Below are positions 31,877-44,689 of a stretch of DNA of 64,000 bases, piece by piece. The stretch is taken from the NCBI RefSeq assembly GCF_963583255.1, contig NC_084814.1, forward strand, positions 16,776,464 through 16,840,463, read 5' to 3'. Numbering within the stretch: the first letter of the stretch is position 1; every line of letters begins with the position of its first letter. Under the pieces are notes generated by a model. The model was given only the letters and a program-made list of their open reading frames with translations. It was not told where the DNA came from and did no database searches. The DNA comes from Pyrus communis. Lineage: Eukaryota > Streptophyta > Magnoliopsida > Rosales > Rosaceae. The translations under genes and the position numbers were made by a program.

Positions 31877-34513
31877 TGACACATCCCGGCTTGAAATGTC
31901 CACTTGGACTCCGAATCAAGCTGTGGTGATGAAGCCATAAAGTGTAGTGATGTGGAAAATCTGAATAAGTTTAAACCTAAAAGTGCCTAAGTATAAGAGT
32001 GCGCTGGTGAGCGGGAATGAACTCATTTCACACGTGATGTCATAGCATAAGTACATTACTGTAAGATAGGGTGAGAATTATACCATCGGGGGTAATCGTC
32101 TACACCAAGATTTGTCAAGAATCCTCGTCGATATGAAAACTAAGCTGCTAAGACCTGGAGGGGCGCAAAACAAGGGTGAGTGGGCCTGAAAATAAGGTTT
32201 TAATAAAAACCTTTTGAAAAACATTATAACCCCTCGCCGTAAAACAAGTATAGTTTTCAAAATATACATACTACATGTAGTAAGAAAATACCTACCGTAG
32301 CCTGCAAAATCACAAGATTGCCATATGTCGAAATATTGCGTAAATGAACATATAACAACCAATAACACATAATCTCGCCTAAGCAAACATATCGTATTAG
32401 GTGCTTATCGACACATGCTAATACATGAGTTCATGTAAAGGTATTCTGACATGAACAAGACTGGTTGTAACAATAATATACACTCTAGTGCTACAATCAC
32501 ATGAAGACTGGCGCTATTCGAGGTCACATACGAGTCGGAGTTGCTTATTGCAACCTGTACGACAGGACTGGCACCTACTTGGATCCAAGGCGAGTATGTG
32601 GTGCTGATGTGAACATACACGTGAAAGACTAGCCTGGCCCTAGGCGAGCACTAACACCGGTGCAGCAAACGATGAGCAAATAACATAATTATAATCATGC
32701 CACAGCCATTCAACAATTCTAGTCAATATCATACTATTCATGATCATAAATATAATTAAGGCATCCCTTTATATTAAGCTTACATATGCATCCCGTAGGA
32801 TTATTTCATCATTTCCCAACAATAAGGTATTTCTTATAAATGTAAGTTTAATCATGGCAATCACGTAGAGAATTTATTAATAATTGTATATATGGAAACT
32901 AACCAATATATATCAACTAAAGACCCACTTATAGATCATGTCGTCAAGTCGAACCTGGCTCGTAGCATCAAGAGTCCTTAAAAAAGCCTTTTGCCTAGAA
33001 ACGAAACCATTTTGGTAAATATAACGTAGTAATGTAATTACGTATTTTCATACAAAGTACAACTAATATAGGAACTATCTTAAAATGGTCAAATTTCAAA
33101 AATGTACAGCGGATTTGAAATCAGGGCGTCAAAATACGCTAAGGAGGATCCATGAAATTTTTTGTAAAAGGTCAACGGTCAACCCTAAAAAGTCAACCGC
33201 GATGCCCCGATGGTCAACTATATTAAGACTTCGAAATTTCACTAAATGGATGTCAAAAACAGACTTGGGATGTCGAAATTAGCCTATAAGGGTTTTCGAG
33301 AAATTTTGAAAATAATCTACATAAGGAATATTCCAAAAATATTCCAAAGAATATTCTTAGATTATTCTCAGCTCATTTGGAAATTGGGCCGGGCTGAGCA
33401 GGAATCGTGGCCAATTGTTTGGGCCAGGTTTGGACCAGGTTTGGGCTTAGGCCCTTTTTTTTTCTTTCTCTCTTCTTCTTTTTCTCTAACCGGTTGCCGC
33501 TACAACCTCTGGAATAAACCCAATTCCTTAAAGCTTCACTAAACCTAGCCTTCCAACATATGAAATCGAAGCTCAAAGGACAAGGAATCGAAATGTACAT
33601 TTTGTTTCCTCAACCGTGGCCGGAGTTGGCCATAAAACAATTCGAAAGCTGCCGAAAAATATAGAAGTTCCTCCTCCATGTGTTCTGCATTCCCAGCTTC
33701 ACCAAGACAACATTTATGGTTAAGTAGGATTAGATCGAGCTGTAACAAAGGTTTGAGGAGTCTCAAAGCTCACCTTGGTCGTAAGTGGAGCAAATTCGCC
33801 GAAAAACATAGCGACATCCCCCATTGTGTTTCTATGCCGTGTGCACAGAGTCAAGAAAGTGTGAAATCCGAGGGAGAGAATGTAGTGTGCTGCTTTGTGG
33901 TTGAAGCTCGTCGAAACGACGATGGTGTTAGCTAGGTTTTTGGGTTTTCACCAGAAGGACAAGAGAGAACTAAAATGGATTTAGAGGTGAGAGGGAGCAA
34001 ACTGAGAGGGATGAGAGGGCAGAAGAGTCTTTGAGAGAAAAGGAGCAGTGTGAGGTGATGATCTAAGCTGTGATGCTCACCGGAGTTAGCGAGTGATGGT
34101 CAAGTTGCAGGTTTCTTTGCACTTGCAGAGAGGGAGCACGGATGAGAGAGTTGAGGGAGAGATGAGGAGAGTTAGAGTGAGAGTGTGGTAAGGTGAGGTG
34201 GTAGCCAATGTATGGTGGCTTAGGAGAAAATGGAACACGGGAGAATGGGAAGGAGGAACACAGGGACAAAGGTGATAGGTAACCCACATGAGTGGGTCTC
34301 ACCATGCAGAAAATCTACATAGAATAATTAATAAAATAATAAAGGGTGTTAATCCAGAATAATAAATTCACCAAAATGCCCTTGAACTTCGTAAGTCCAT
34401 AAAATCTTCGTTGTAGCTCCAAATTCGATTTCGTTTGCCTACGTGTTCATATTGTCGAGTACTATAAGGATACGGGAAAATAATGAGTCATTCGTCTCTT
34501 TAAACAATGGTCA
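31877..34513 (-). mobile_element. Tekay-type LTR (copy 3), truncated
   Basis: The left end TGACACATCCCGGCTTGAAA and the next ~300 bp match the reverse complement of the right part of the solo LTR at 47292-50753. It also carries GGAGGGGCGCAAAACAAGG, CCCTCGCCGTAAAAC, the hairpin at 32534 and the CACGTG-type boxes. Near 34480-34513, GAGTCATTCGTCTCTTTAAACAATGGTCAA matches the start region of that solo LTR, then similarity stops where the next LTR element begins. The terminal ~120 bp are missing. Confidence 0.78.
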
Positions 34514-34518
34514 ATTAA

Positions 34519-36287
34519 AATTAGGATGATGCAGAAATTAGGTTTGTGTTACCTATTTCGTTTAGTGCCCTATATGGGTTTGGTTTTGACTTCTTGGTGT
34601 TGATTCCTTGTTTGGTGGAGAGATATTGTTACTTACCTATTTGATTAGCATTAGAATTTACTTCCAATTAGGATTAGGATTTTCAATGTAACCTAAGTCC
34701 TATACTTTATAAATAAGATCCTAGGGTTGTTTTATTTTGTGTGTTGTCACCATTGGTTTAAAGAGTTTTCTAATGGGTTTTGGGTGGAGGTCATTGTTTG
34801 GAGCCATGATTATGTGAAAAATTCATGGATCATTTGTTTAGCAATTTGGTGGGTCAGTTTATGAGTTTGAGAATAATTTATGAGAGACTTCTCCATTTGT
34901 TTTGGGTTCTTTACTTGTTTGGTTTAGGGATGTAGTTTGCAGGATTGATTTTGTGAGAGTTAAACATTTTGTTGTAATCTCTATTTATTGCATGAAATTC
35001 CTTGTCGTGTTTCACCTGTAGGCGTAGCATTATGCCCAACCACATCAGTCTCTTGTGTTCTTTTGTTTCTTCACTTTCGCCTACGACGTTGATATTTTTT
35101 ACTTTGTTACAATTCACTTCCACTTGCTCATAAAAGTACAACAACTGGTATCAGAGTCCTAGGTTTTGACTTGGGCTTTATTTGCTATTCATGATGAACC
35201 TTTCTGTGTCGTTGGTGAAATTTGAAATTTGGAGAATTCGACGAGAGGAATAATTTTTTGAGTTTGTATACGAAATTCTTTGGTTCTCTTTAAGGCAATG
35301 TTTGTTCACTCTACAATGTTTGTTAATTATGCATTGTATTAAGCTAGAGTTTGATGTTCGAGACTTTATTGAAGTGCTAGTTCGCATTTTTGGTTCGTTT
35401 GTTCGAGCTTTGCATAGATTTTTTTTTGCTCGTATTTGTTAGTTTTAATAATGGAATTTTGTTGGAGAAGGAGATGGAAGAAATTTCAAGTTTTGAAGAC
35501 TTTTTCATTTTTTAGTCTTGCTGGATATCAGTTTTCGCAAGAATTTGGTGCACGTTTGCGTTTGTATTTGTTATCCCAATTTTATTTGATTTAGAAGTTT
35601 GCTAATTTCTTGCTGAGGTAGATATTGTGATTTACGACTCACAATTAGGATGATACATAAATTAGGCTTGTGTTACCTATTTCGTTTTGGTGTCCTATTT
35701 GGGTTTGGATTTGACTTCTTGGTTGGGTTTCTTACTTGTTGAAGAGATATTGTTAATTACCTATTTGATTAGGATTTGGATTTACTTCTAATTTGGATTA
35801 GAATTCTCATTGTAGCCTAAGTCCTGTACTCGATAGATAGGATCTTAGGATTATTTTATTTTGTTTGTCATCACCATTGGTTTAGAGAGTTTTCTTTAAT
35901 TGTGTTTTGGATGGAAGTCACTATATGGAGTCATGAGTGTGTGACAAATGACTCATTCGTTTAGCAATTTAGTGAGAGTCAATTTGTGAATTTGTGAGTT
36001 GGGGAACAATTTGTGAGAGACTTCTACATTTGTTTAGGTTCTCTACTCATTTGGTTTAGGGTTTGTAATTTGTGAGATTTGAGTTTGTGAGAGTTATACA
36101 CTCTTTTTGAATCTCCATTTTTTTAGTGAAATTTCTTGCCGTGCTTCGCTTGTGGATAGATTTTACGCCAAACCATGTTAGTCTCTTGTATTTTTATTTT
36201 GAGATTTTTGTTTCTTAGATGTTGCCTACGACAATAATTTTGGTACTTTATTAAAATTAGTTTCCACTTGCACATAAAAATACAACA
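34519..36287 (+). mobile_element. Non-autonomous LTR retrotransposon (1.8 kb)
   Basis: Two long direct repeats (34519-35143 and 35643-36287) open AATTAGGATGAT and end TACAACA. They share ordered blocks such as TTGTGTTACCTATTTCGTTT, AGTCCT.TACT, GTTTTATTTTGT and CTTCCACTTGC. The first is followed by primer site TGGTATCAGAGTCC at 35146. About 500 bp of interior have no coding frame. LTR boundaries are uncertain by several bases because TG is not visible at the start; CAATT is a weak TSD candidate. It sits at the broken edge of Tekay LTR copy 3. Confidence 0.75.
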
Positions 36288-36855
36288 ATTTCTTGCCCTA
36301 AATTTTACTTAGATGTACCTTTGATGATGTAACTTAGGTTGTATTTTATCTTACTCTCTATATCTATAAAATAAGAATTTTATTTGAAAAGATTCCCTAT
36401 ATCTTATCGTTTTTTTTTTTTGTCCGGAAAATATAAAATTTAACAATATTGTATATAGAGAAAATGATTAATGCATACCTTTCTCAACTATGGACTTGAT
36501 TACCTTTTAATTTGTTCAAAATAAGTGTGTACTTAAAACTTAGCAATTATGTGATTTGAGATCAATAATAGTTAGGTCACTGTCTTTACAAATTGAAGAA
36601 AGAAAAAAAAAATTAAGTTACAAAATGTTATACTATTGGCTCCTCATCCATCTAGCTATCAAGTTAGTTACTATTTTTTGACTTGATAATCGGGGAGATT
36701 GTTCTTTTGCATCTCTAAGAGCTTTTCTAATTTTTGCTAAATTAGCTAGTAAATAGTGTCAAAAAACTATTTTAGCTACTCATCTCCAACAACTCTTTGT
36801 ATTTTAATATATCTTTAATATTTTATTAGTTCTTCAAAAGAGAGCTTTAAGAGAA
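36288..36855. other. AT-rich spacer
   Basis: No gene, RNA or repeat end recognised. Confidence 0.4.
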
Positions 36856-37054
36856 GGAAAGAGATCATCTCTAGATCCCTTCCACCTAATCCACATAATC
36901 AACCCATCCGGACCCTTGAAATATGATTCAATGGCTAAAAACACGGGTTTCCTTTAAAAGTTATAATAACTTTAGCCGTTGGATCAAATTTCAAGGGTCC
37001 GGATGAGTTGATTATGTGGATTAGGTGGAAGGGATCCGGAGAGGATCCCTTTCC
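36856..37054. mobile_element. Mutator-type MITE, perfect 9-bp TSD (sister of 3189)
   Basis: Opens GGAAAGAGATCATCTC and closes GAGAGGATCCCTTTCC; the arms continue ATCCCTTCCACCTAATCCAC and its complement. The flanking 9-bp repeat TTAAGAGAA is exact (36847-36855 and 37055-37063). The core sequences GGACCCTTGAAAT and AACTTTAGCCGTTGGATC match the MITE at 3189-3390, but the TSDs differ, showing independent insertions. Confidence 0.92.
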
Positions 37055-38257
37055 TTAAGAGAAGAGAGAAAGAGTTGAACAGTTAGATAGTTTTAATATT
37101 TTTTAATAAAGTTAGGCAAAAAGACATTTTTTACACATATTTTGACATCTATTTTGTAAGGGCTACTTTGTAATGTATTTCAACAATTTGAACTGTCTAT
37201 GTTTTAGTATATCATTCATGGATCATCCTTTCAAAAAAAAAAAATTAGACAAATCCAAAACTATTAAGATATTCTTTTGTGGTAAAGAAAATTGACGAAT
37301 ATGGAGAAACACTAAATTTAATTTAACAGTGGTATGGTTTTGGATTGGAGTGAATTTTGATAGACACGATCTTTGAGATAAGATATAAAGATAGACGGTT
37401 GGATCGTTAAAATACATTATCGAGTGAGCTTCCTCAAAATGTGTGTCAAAATGTGTGTTCTTGATCCTATAACCCTTTTTTTTAAAGAAAATGTTAAATT
37501 CTTTCTCCTCCTCTAATTTTATAGTAACTATTCGCAATGTTAGTTTAAAAATCCACTTGGAGCAAAGTTTTGTTGGGTTTTTTGCTAAAATAGCTAACTA
37601 ATGTTAATTTGAAGAGTCTCTTGGAGATGCTCTTAAATTGGTGTTGTGCCGTCATTTCTCATCAATTTATATATTTAGCTGGTTGGGTTTTCTATTAGCT
37701 ACAATAGTCATATTTTGACATTTGGATAAAAAAAATAATCATTATTCCAACAATGACGACATAGTGATCATCTATCGATGACACAACGATGACATAACGA
37801 TAATACAATGATATAATGATGACATAATAAACACTGATGATCTCTGCAACAAAATATCATAATATGTTTATTATTGCTAAACACCTTTTTTAAGTAAAAA
37901 ATTATACCAACTTTACATGACGATCTTGAACAATCTCACATATACCCGTTCTATGTGATGGATTTCTAGGCCTCAATGAGTCTAGCGAGAGCCATGTTAG
38001 AAAAGAACAAACATAGAGGTTAATCAAGCAACATTTTATAACTTACAGAGTGATTGTGGAACTTTTTTAGAAGACATGAATCAAATTGTTCCTAATCTCA
38101 AATCTCAGGGGGTTGCAAAAGTGTAATTAACTCTTCCATATAATATAAGAAAGCAAAAATGTTGTTTACCAAAGTAAAATATTATCAGTTACCATGTTCA
38201 TAAAATATTATAGGGAATGGTAGGAACATTGTCATTTTGTTTTTTAATGTTTCAAAT
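37055..38257. other. AT-rich spacer
   Basis: No gene. 37745-37850 contains degenerate GATGACATAA-type short repeats. Confidence 0.45.
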
Positions 38258-39639
38258 TGTGGAGCCAAAAATAATCAAGAAATTCACAGAGGCGACATGT
38301 GGACTTTTGGGTTAAGAAGACAAAATTATCCTCAAGGCACACCGGGATTCCCACGCGTATGTAACAGACAATAACGACTCAATCGAGGTCAAAGGTGATC
38401 AAAATGTTATTCTTTTAAACCATCTTATCACTCCTCATCAAATCCTCACCCACAAGGTAACTCCCAATCATCCATTCCAAATTAGGATTAATTGTCAAAA
38501 TCAATTGATTAATTTCCTAATTAATTGATTAATTGCCAAACTAATTTCAAGATATTATTTTACATAATATCTTGCATCCACAAATTGGTGCTTTCATTAA
38601 AGGTTTGATTCACACGCTCAAAAAAGACTCTCGCATTCAAGGTTTCTCATTTTTTGTTCATTCATAGATTTTTCATACATTCTTATTATTTTTAATAAAT
38701 ATTCTTTGAATAAACGTAAAAGAAAAGTACAATAACAAGAAATTCGGAAACCACGACGAACGAAACTTCCTACGTTCAAAGATCCGGATCAAATCATGGA
38801 GGATGAGACATAACCCTACCACGACGACCTATATGGCTCAACGCAGGGACAAGAGGAGCAACCTTGCCACCACGAATCACTGCCATCATGAAAGCCACGG
38901 GGACCACCGTGGCAGTGGGGAGTAGGCTAGCTCCATGGCAGTAGACCATGGCCTTATGCTCTGCCACTAAAGCAGCCCAAATGCAAGACGAAGCCCAGGC
39001 CCAGGAACTGGTAGCAGTTGCGCAAGTAGTCTAGGAGGTAGCCCAATCTGCAGCCCAAGCCACAGCGTAGCTAAGCCAAGCCCAGCGCGAGTAGGCCCAA
39101 ACTGCTGCCCAAGACGCATTGCAGGCCCGAGCCTCGCTGACTGTCCTTTCGGCCCAGATCCAACACGTTCCCAGCACTGCACTGTGCCCATACACTTTGT
39201 ACGTGGCATGACCCACTTTTGCGACCCAACCCGCTCCTGTGGCCTACTTAGCGATCCTGACCGATCCAAGACCGGTTCAACCGTCCCAGCTTCAGATTTC
39301 TAGACTAACGATTGAATCAGGGTATTTTCATCCTGAGTTTCTACGTATTTGACATATCTCAACTCAAATATCGCACCCAGAATCCATTACATTTCCACTA
39401 CTCAAGGAGACGCATATCGTCCAAGCTCTTCCACCCTAAATGGCAAACAACACTTGTCTCGACAAGTCATAGAGTTGACAAACGCCCCGCACAATAGACT
39501 ACCTTGGTGAATCAGCTTTTGCAGCATACCGAGATGCAGCGTACCCCAGGCAAGGTGTCCCAAAGTAGGACAAATGCAGATGATAAACCTCTCCAGTAAC
39601 GTCCAGGCAAACAACCACTTGACTAGTCACGAACCGAGC

Positions 39640-39830
39640 ATTCTGGCAGTGTACACTCCCATGACTGAACCCCCGAGATAGCGTATACTCTTGTCTTAGC
39701 ACACGGATGAGCGTGCACTTTAGGTTAGGCCCACTAACAAGCATACATTCACAGTTAGGGCCACACTTCAATAGTTAAAATAACCAACCTTCCAGGCGAA
39801 GTGTTCATTCGCAGCTAAGCCGGTAAAGAG
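39640..39830 (+). pseudogene. Gag-like VHSRLGP-repeat remnant in element B
   Basis: One frame reads SVHFRLGPLTSIHSQLGP at about 39710-39763. Further degenerate units occur just upstream (SVHSHD) and downstream (VHSQLSR), separated by stops and frame shifts. I recognise this octapeptide-type repeat from gag regions of some plant Gypsy-derived elements, by pattern and not by search. Confidence 0.5.
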
Positions 39831-40944
39831 CATCATCCACCTCACATTGAAGTATGTAGCATGAAGGATGGAGAGAAGTAGTCACATAGTCCGGGTTAAG
39901 TTTAACCGACAGCTTGCGAGAAATTTGCTCGACTGTTAGGAACATACCACATGCACCGCAGCCGCGACATAGACGAACCAAACACATAAAAGAGCAGCCT
40001 AGACGAACAGGTCATGACCAGGGGCAGCCGAGATCTCCACTACCCCAATAAAGGCAAATTTAGGAAGGAGTTGAAAGGTTCATGACTAAACGATTACGCG
40101 ATTTTCAACGCAACAAAGTTACTGACGAAGCGTTCCGACGAGACATGACTAACTTAAGTGGGTCACATTTCATTAACAAGATTGAGCAGACAAGACTATC
40201 CCACATAGATTCCTGGATACAAACACTACTTTTGTTCTGACAAACACAATAGCTCAGCCTAATGGCGGGCCAGGGGCAGACGAGTACCAGAAAGACACAC
40301 CAGCCCAACTACCAAGAACCAAAGGCAGACCTTGTTCTCAACTCTCCAGAAAATTCAATACTAAAACAACACATAACCAATAGCCGAGCATCATAGACCT
40401 AGTGGTCAAATTCCTCCTGTTGTGCACAACCTGGCCCAAGCCAGCCCAGCTCTGTACTCACAGCCGTGCCTACCTGCTCAACGGCTTCCGGCAGCCCTTG
40501 AACTGTCACTATAGCTCCTAACTGTGCCGATCTTGCACCACGGCTCCCATCGTGCCAATCTTGCCATATGGCTCGTACCGACCAAGCCCATGACACTCCA
40601 AACTTCAAAGCATCTAATGACGTAGCTGAAGACAAGGCTTTATTAGCAACCTTTGCCAGCAAAAGACTTATCGATGAAGAAGCTTGCAATCTATTTAGAT
40701 TCTCAGCTGATCACCAACCAAGTCTCAAAAGGGCATATGACGAAACATCTAACGATGGCGATACTTGAAGAAAGTCTCGGAGTAGCTCACCGAGCTTTCC
40801 ATGTACACCTTTATGCGGGTTCCACAAACAGTTTGAAGTCTTAAGCAGATCACCGAACAAGACCTCATAGACTGAGGATTATTTCAGTTGTCTAGCAGTC
40901 CAGTTTTCCTCAGCTGCGTTCACAACAACGACTTCCATTGTCTC

Positions 40945-41485
40945 CAGTACGAGAGGGTAATCTAATTACTCTCTAGTGTGAAAGGGTAAACCAATTCCCT
41001 GACATTCATCTGGGTTTACTCTCCCGTGCGAAAAGATAAACTAATTGCTCTCTAGTGCGAGATGGTAAACCAATTTCCCGACACTCATATGGGTCTGCTC
41101 TTCAGTGTGAGAGGATAAACTAATTACTCTCCAGTACGAAAGGGTAAACTAATTCCCTGACACCCATACGAGTCTGCTCTCCAGTGCGAGAGGTTAAACT
41201 AATTGCTATCTAGTAGGAGAGGGTAAACCAATTCTCTGACACCCATATGGGCCTATTTTCCAGTGCGATAGGTTAAGCTAATTGCTCTTCAGTATGAGAA
41301 GGTAAAAAAATTCCCCGACACCCATATGGATCTACTCTCCAGTGCGAGATGTTAAACTAATTGCTCTTCAGTGCGAGATGATAAACCAATTCCCCGACAC
41401 CCATATAGGTAAGCTCTCCAGTGCGAGAGGATAAACCAATTCCCTGACACCCATCTGAGTAAGCTCTCCAGTGCGAGAAGGCCAT
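40945..41485. repeat. ~79-bp minisatellite inside element B
   Basis: The phrase GACACCCATAT recurs at 41159, 41238, 41317 and 41396 (period exactly 79), with shorter or longer units at both ends. Each unit has two ~39-bp halves beginning CTCTCCAGTGCGAGAGG-TAAA, one ending in ACTAATTGCT and the other in CCAATTCCC. Imperfect and non-coding. Confidence 0.88.
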
Positions 41486-42214
41486 ATAGCTCAAAAGATC
41501 GAATACTTGAAGACCAGATAAGCAGCAAATGGTCAGGGGGCAGCAGCCACTTTGCACTAACTTCATCTTCAGCAGCTCCGATCTTGGCAGCTCCATCTTT
41601 GATTGCTCGATCTTTGATTGCTCCATTTATAGCAGCTGAGAAATCAAACTCAAGCAATTTCCTCATTTTTGGCAAGCAACCCAGAAGTGGCAGCCCAAAC
41701 CATGGCCCATGCCACGCCACTTCCTCAGCCCTTGGCTTCAATCAAGCTGGGGTAACACAAGTTGTGGCCTCTACCACACCATATTCTCGGCCTATGATAA
41801 GCCAACTCTTAGCCCCTGCCAGCCGACGCACCGCACCACCCCAACAGCTGCCACATGGCAGTACCACCCAAAAAGAAGACAAAGAAAATTAAGTTCTTCT
41901 TACATTGGTGCGGCACAAAGAAGACAAAGAAATCAACGGAAGATGGTTCTTTGCATGAGCAAGCAAAGAAGAGTGCTAAGGGAAGGGGAACAAATATCCT
42001 CTAGTTTTCTCTATTTCTTGTAGGGATAAATAATTTCCCTCCGAAGTTGATATAATCCCTTACTTGATGTAGGCTTAAATAGGCTTTGGAGGCGATTTAT
42101 TTCCCTTTCCTAGAAGAATTTAATTCCAAGTCCAAGTGGGAATCTGCATCAAAGTTGGAGATCTCTACACTTGCTGCCCTTTCCTGCAAGCAGCCCAAAA
42201 AGTGTTGGGGCATT

Positions 42215-42818
42215 TGTGGAGTTAAAAATAATCAAGAAAATCATGGAGGCGACACGTGGACTTTTGGGTGAAGAAGACAAAATTACCTTCTAGGTACACC
42301 AGGATTCCCACGCACATGTAACGGACAATAACAACTCAATCGAGGTCAAAGGTGATCAAAATGATATTCTTTAAATCCTCTCATCACTCATCATCAAATC
42401 CTCACCCACAAGGTAACTTCCAATCATCCATTCCAAATTAGGATTAATTGCCAAAAACAATTGATTAATTTCTTAATTAATTGATTAATTGCCAAACTAA
42501 TTTCAAGATATTATTTTACATAATATCTTGCAATCAATCCCACTAATCAACCAAATGTGGCCGATCCCAATTCTCCTAATAGGGCTGGTCACACCCCTAT
42601 ATATAGCCACTCATTTTCTCCAAAACCTAAGTTCATTCTTTCCCTAAAATTCTCTAAACACTTTCTCTCTCAAATTCCAACTTTGGCATCCGAGGTTCTT
42701 CGGCCAAAGTCCCCCATTCATTATGGGCGCGTGAGGCTCTTAGCCTTGACCTTAGGTGTTAATTGTTTTACAGGTACATTTTCGTCCAAGAAGAAGAAGG
42801 CAGAAATTTGCATCCACA
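42215..42818 (+). repeat. 3' LTR of element B
   Basis: 604 bp, the longest copy of this LTR family in the window, preceded by a purine-rich AGTGTTGGGGCATT. It retains the central part deleted from the 5' LTR. Confidence 0.88.
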
Positions 42819-44689
42819 CACATGATTCTAATTATCTATTTTTAAGTCTCCCTTTAAAGAATATCTATGCATACAGTTGGTTAAATCTAAAATCAGCTAG
42901 TCATCTACAATTATTTAATCAATAAATGAATTTTTCAATTAACACACTTCAATTATCGACAATTTCTGATTTAATTAATTTTTTTTTTTTTAAGTTGATC
43001 TTCAAATGGTGACCAATAAAATAAATGTTTACAATCATCAAATAACCTTATAGAATCTTATAAGTAATGAAAATATAAAAGGAAAATGTTGACACTTCTC
43101 ACGATCTAGTTATATTCTTCTTTACTTGACAGTGATAAATCTTAAGTTAAACTTCCACGAATGATAAAGTTGTATCAATTTAGTATGACATATCTATCTT
43201 GTAGCTCAGCTCAAACATTAACCTTTAAATGTAAATAAAAAAGAATCTAAAGGCGAGACTTGCTACCATTTCTATTATAATAACTCAAGTTTGTTTCTAC
43301 GTACTGATATTTTAAAGCACACAAAGTTGTTTAATCTGAAGCACAAAAAATTGTTCAAAACTGACCAGGAAGACAAGTAGAAAGATCTACTCGACATTTT
43401 TGTGGAAATTGAACTAAAATCTAGTTTAAAGATTCTGCGTCTATTCATCTCTATATATAATATAAAAAATGTTCAATTTGGTGAAATATTCATAATACCA
43501 AAAATATCCTCCTTTCTTGCAATTATTGGAGAAGATACCTTGATTAATAAGGAGCAAAATAGTAGTATTTGAAGAAAAAACAAGAACAGGAAAATAAACG
43601 CTCATGTCCCGAGGTAGGTTTTTTTTTTCTTTTTTCTAATACACGTCCAAAAAAGTAGTTGTTAACTTAATATTTAAGGGCTTTTTTTCCTTTCCACCCC
43701 CTTCAAGTTTGTCATTAAATGAAAGGCAAGCATACAATATTTTTTGGTTTAGCTTGATGTAATTTGATTTCGTTTGTGTTTGGAGTTAGTTTGATTCATG
43801 GAGTTTAATATATGCATATAAAAAATAATGTAAAAACATTTAATAACTTTTAATGTAAAAATATTATAGTTGTGTATTGTGATGCTCTTCTTTTCTAAAC
43901 TATAAAAATGATCAAAATCTTGCTGTGCAAAACTCAAATAAAAGTCAATTGTTCATCATCCATGGGAGGTCGTAAAAGGTTGAAAAATTGTTTATTCGTT
44001 GAGGCATGTGAATGGCTGTCATCGTTAATACATGGTCTACAAATCAACTTGCATTAACAATTCACAATCATTCACAAAAAAATTTGCTTCTTAATTAACA
44101 ACTTTTATTGATATGTTCTCATTGAATTACTTTTAGCTCCAAGCCTACACACTAATGCTCCTAATTATTTTTACATTTTTTTTATAAGTATCAAACACTT
44201 ATTCTTATTTATAAACAATAGATCAAATAAATTAAAATTAATTAAAAGTGAGTAAAAATAAAAAAAGACCTTGTAAAAAATTATTTTTTCTATAAATATT
44301 AGGAAGCAGACAAGCCAACGGGAATATGATGGGAATGTGGAAATAATCAAAAAATTTGTTAGCACATCAGAGAGATTCAGAGGCACTGGCTGAAATCGGT
44401 GTCATATCAAACCTAAAAAGGCTGCCCTACGGAATGAGAAACGGTACCCCTTCTCTCCTTTCTCTTCACCATTTCTTACTACCATTTCTTTTTCATCTGT
44501 CCAATCACTACTTTCCCTGTCTCCTCTCGTCTCCTCTGTCCATCCATCTTTCTATTCTATCTATCTAATCGCTTTACTGCATTGCATGCACCTACTCTAT
44601 ATTTGTTTCTTAATCCAATCAATAACTTCTTTTTTAATTCGTGAGAAATGCTGTCAATAATTGAACGGTATTGCACCTTGTTTAAAAGT
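42819..44689. other. AT-rich spacer
   Basis: No gene recognised. 44440-44580 is a CT-rich tract. 43620-43640 and 44160-44180 are T runs. Confidence 0.45.

Larger units (their letters stand above)
38258..42818 (+). mobile_element. LARD-like non-autonomous LTR element B
   Basis: The 5' LTR at 38258-38582 is only 325 bp because its middle is deleted; the 3' LTR at 42215-42818 is 604 bp. Both start TGTGGAG and end GCATCCACA. The flanks CAAAT (38253-38257) and CACAT (42819-42823) differ by one base. The interior shares the opening block with element A (AATTCGGAAACCACGACGAA) and the CAAGGAGACGCATA block, then diverges. It holds gag relics with VH-RLGP repeats and a minisatellite. No pol domain was found. 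Confidence 0.85.
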
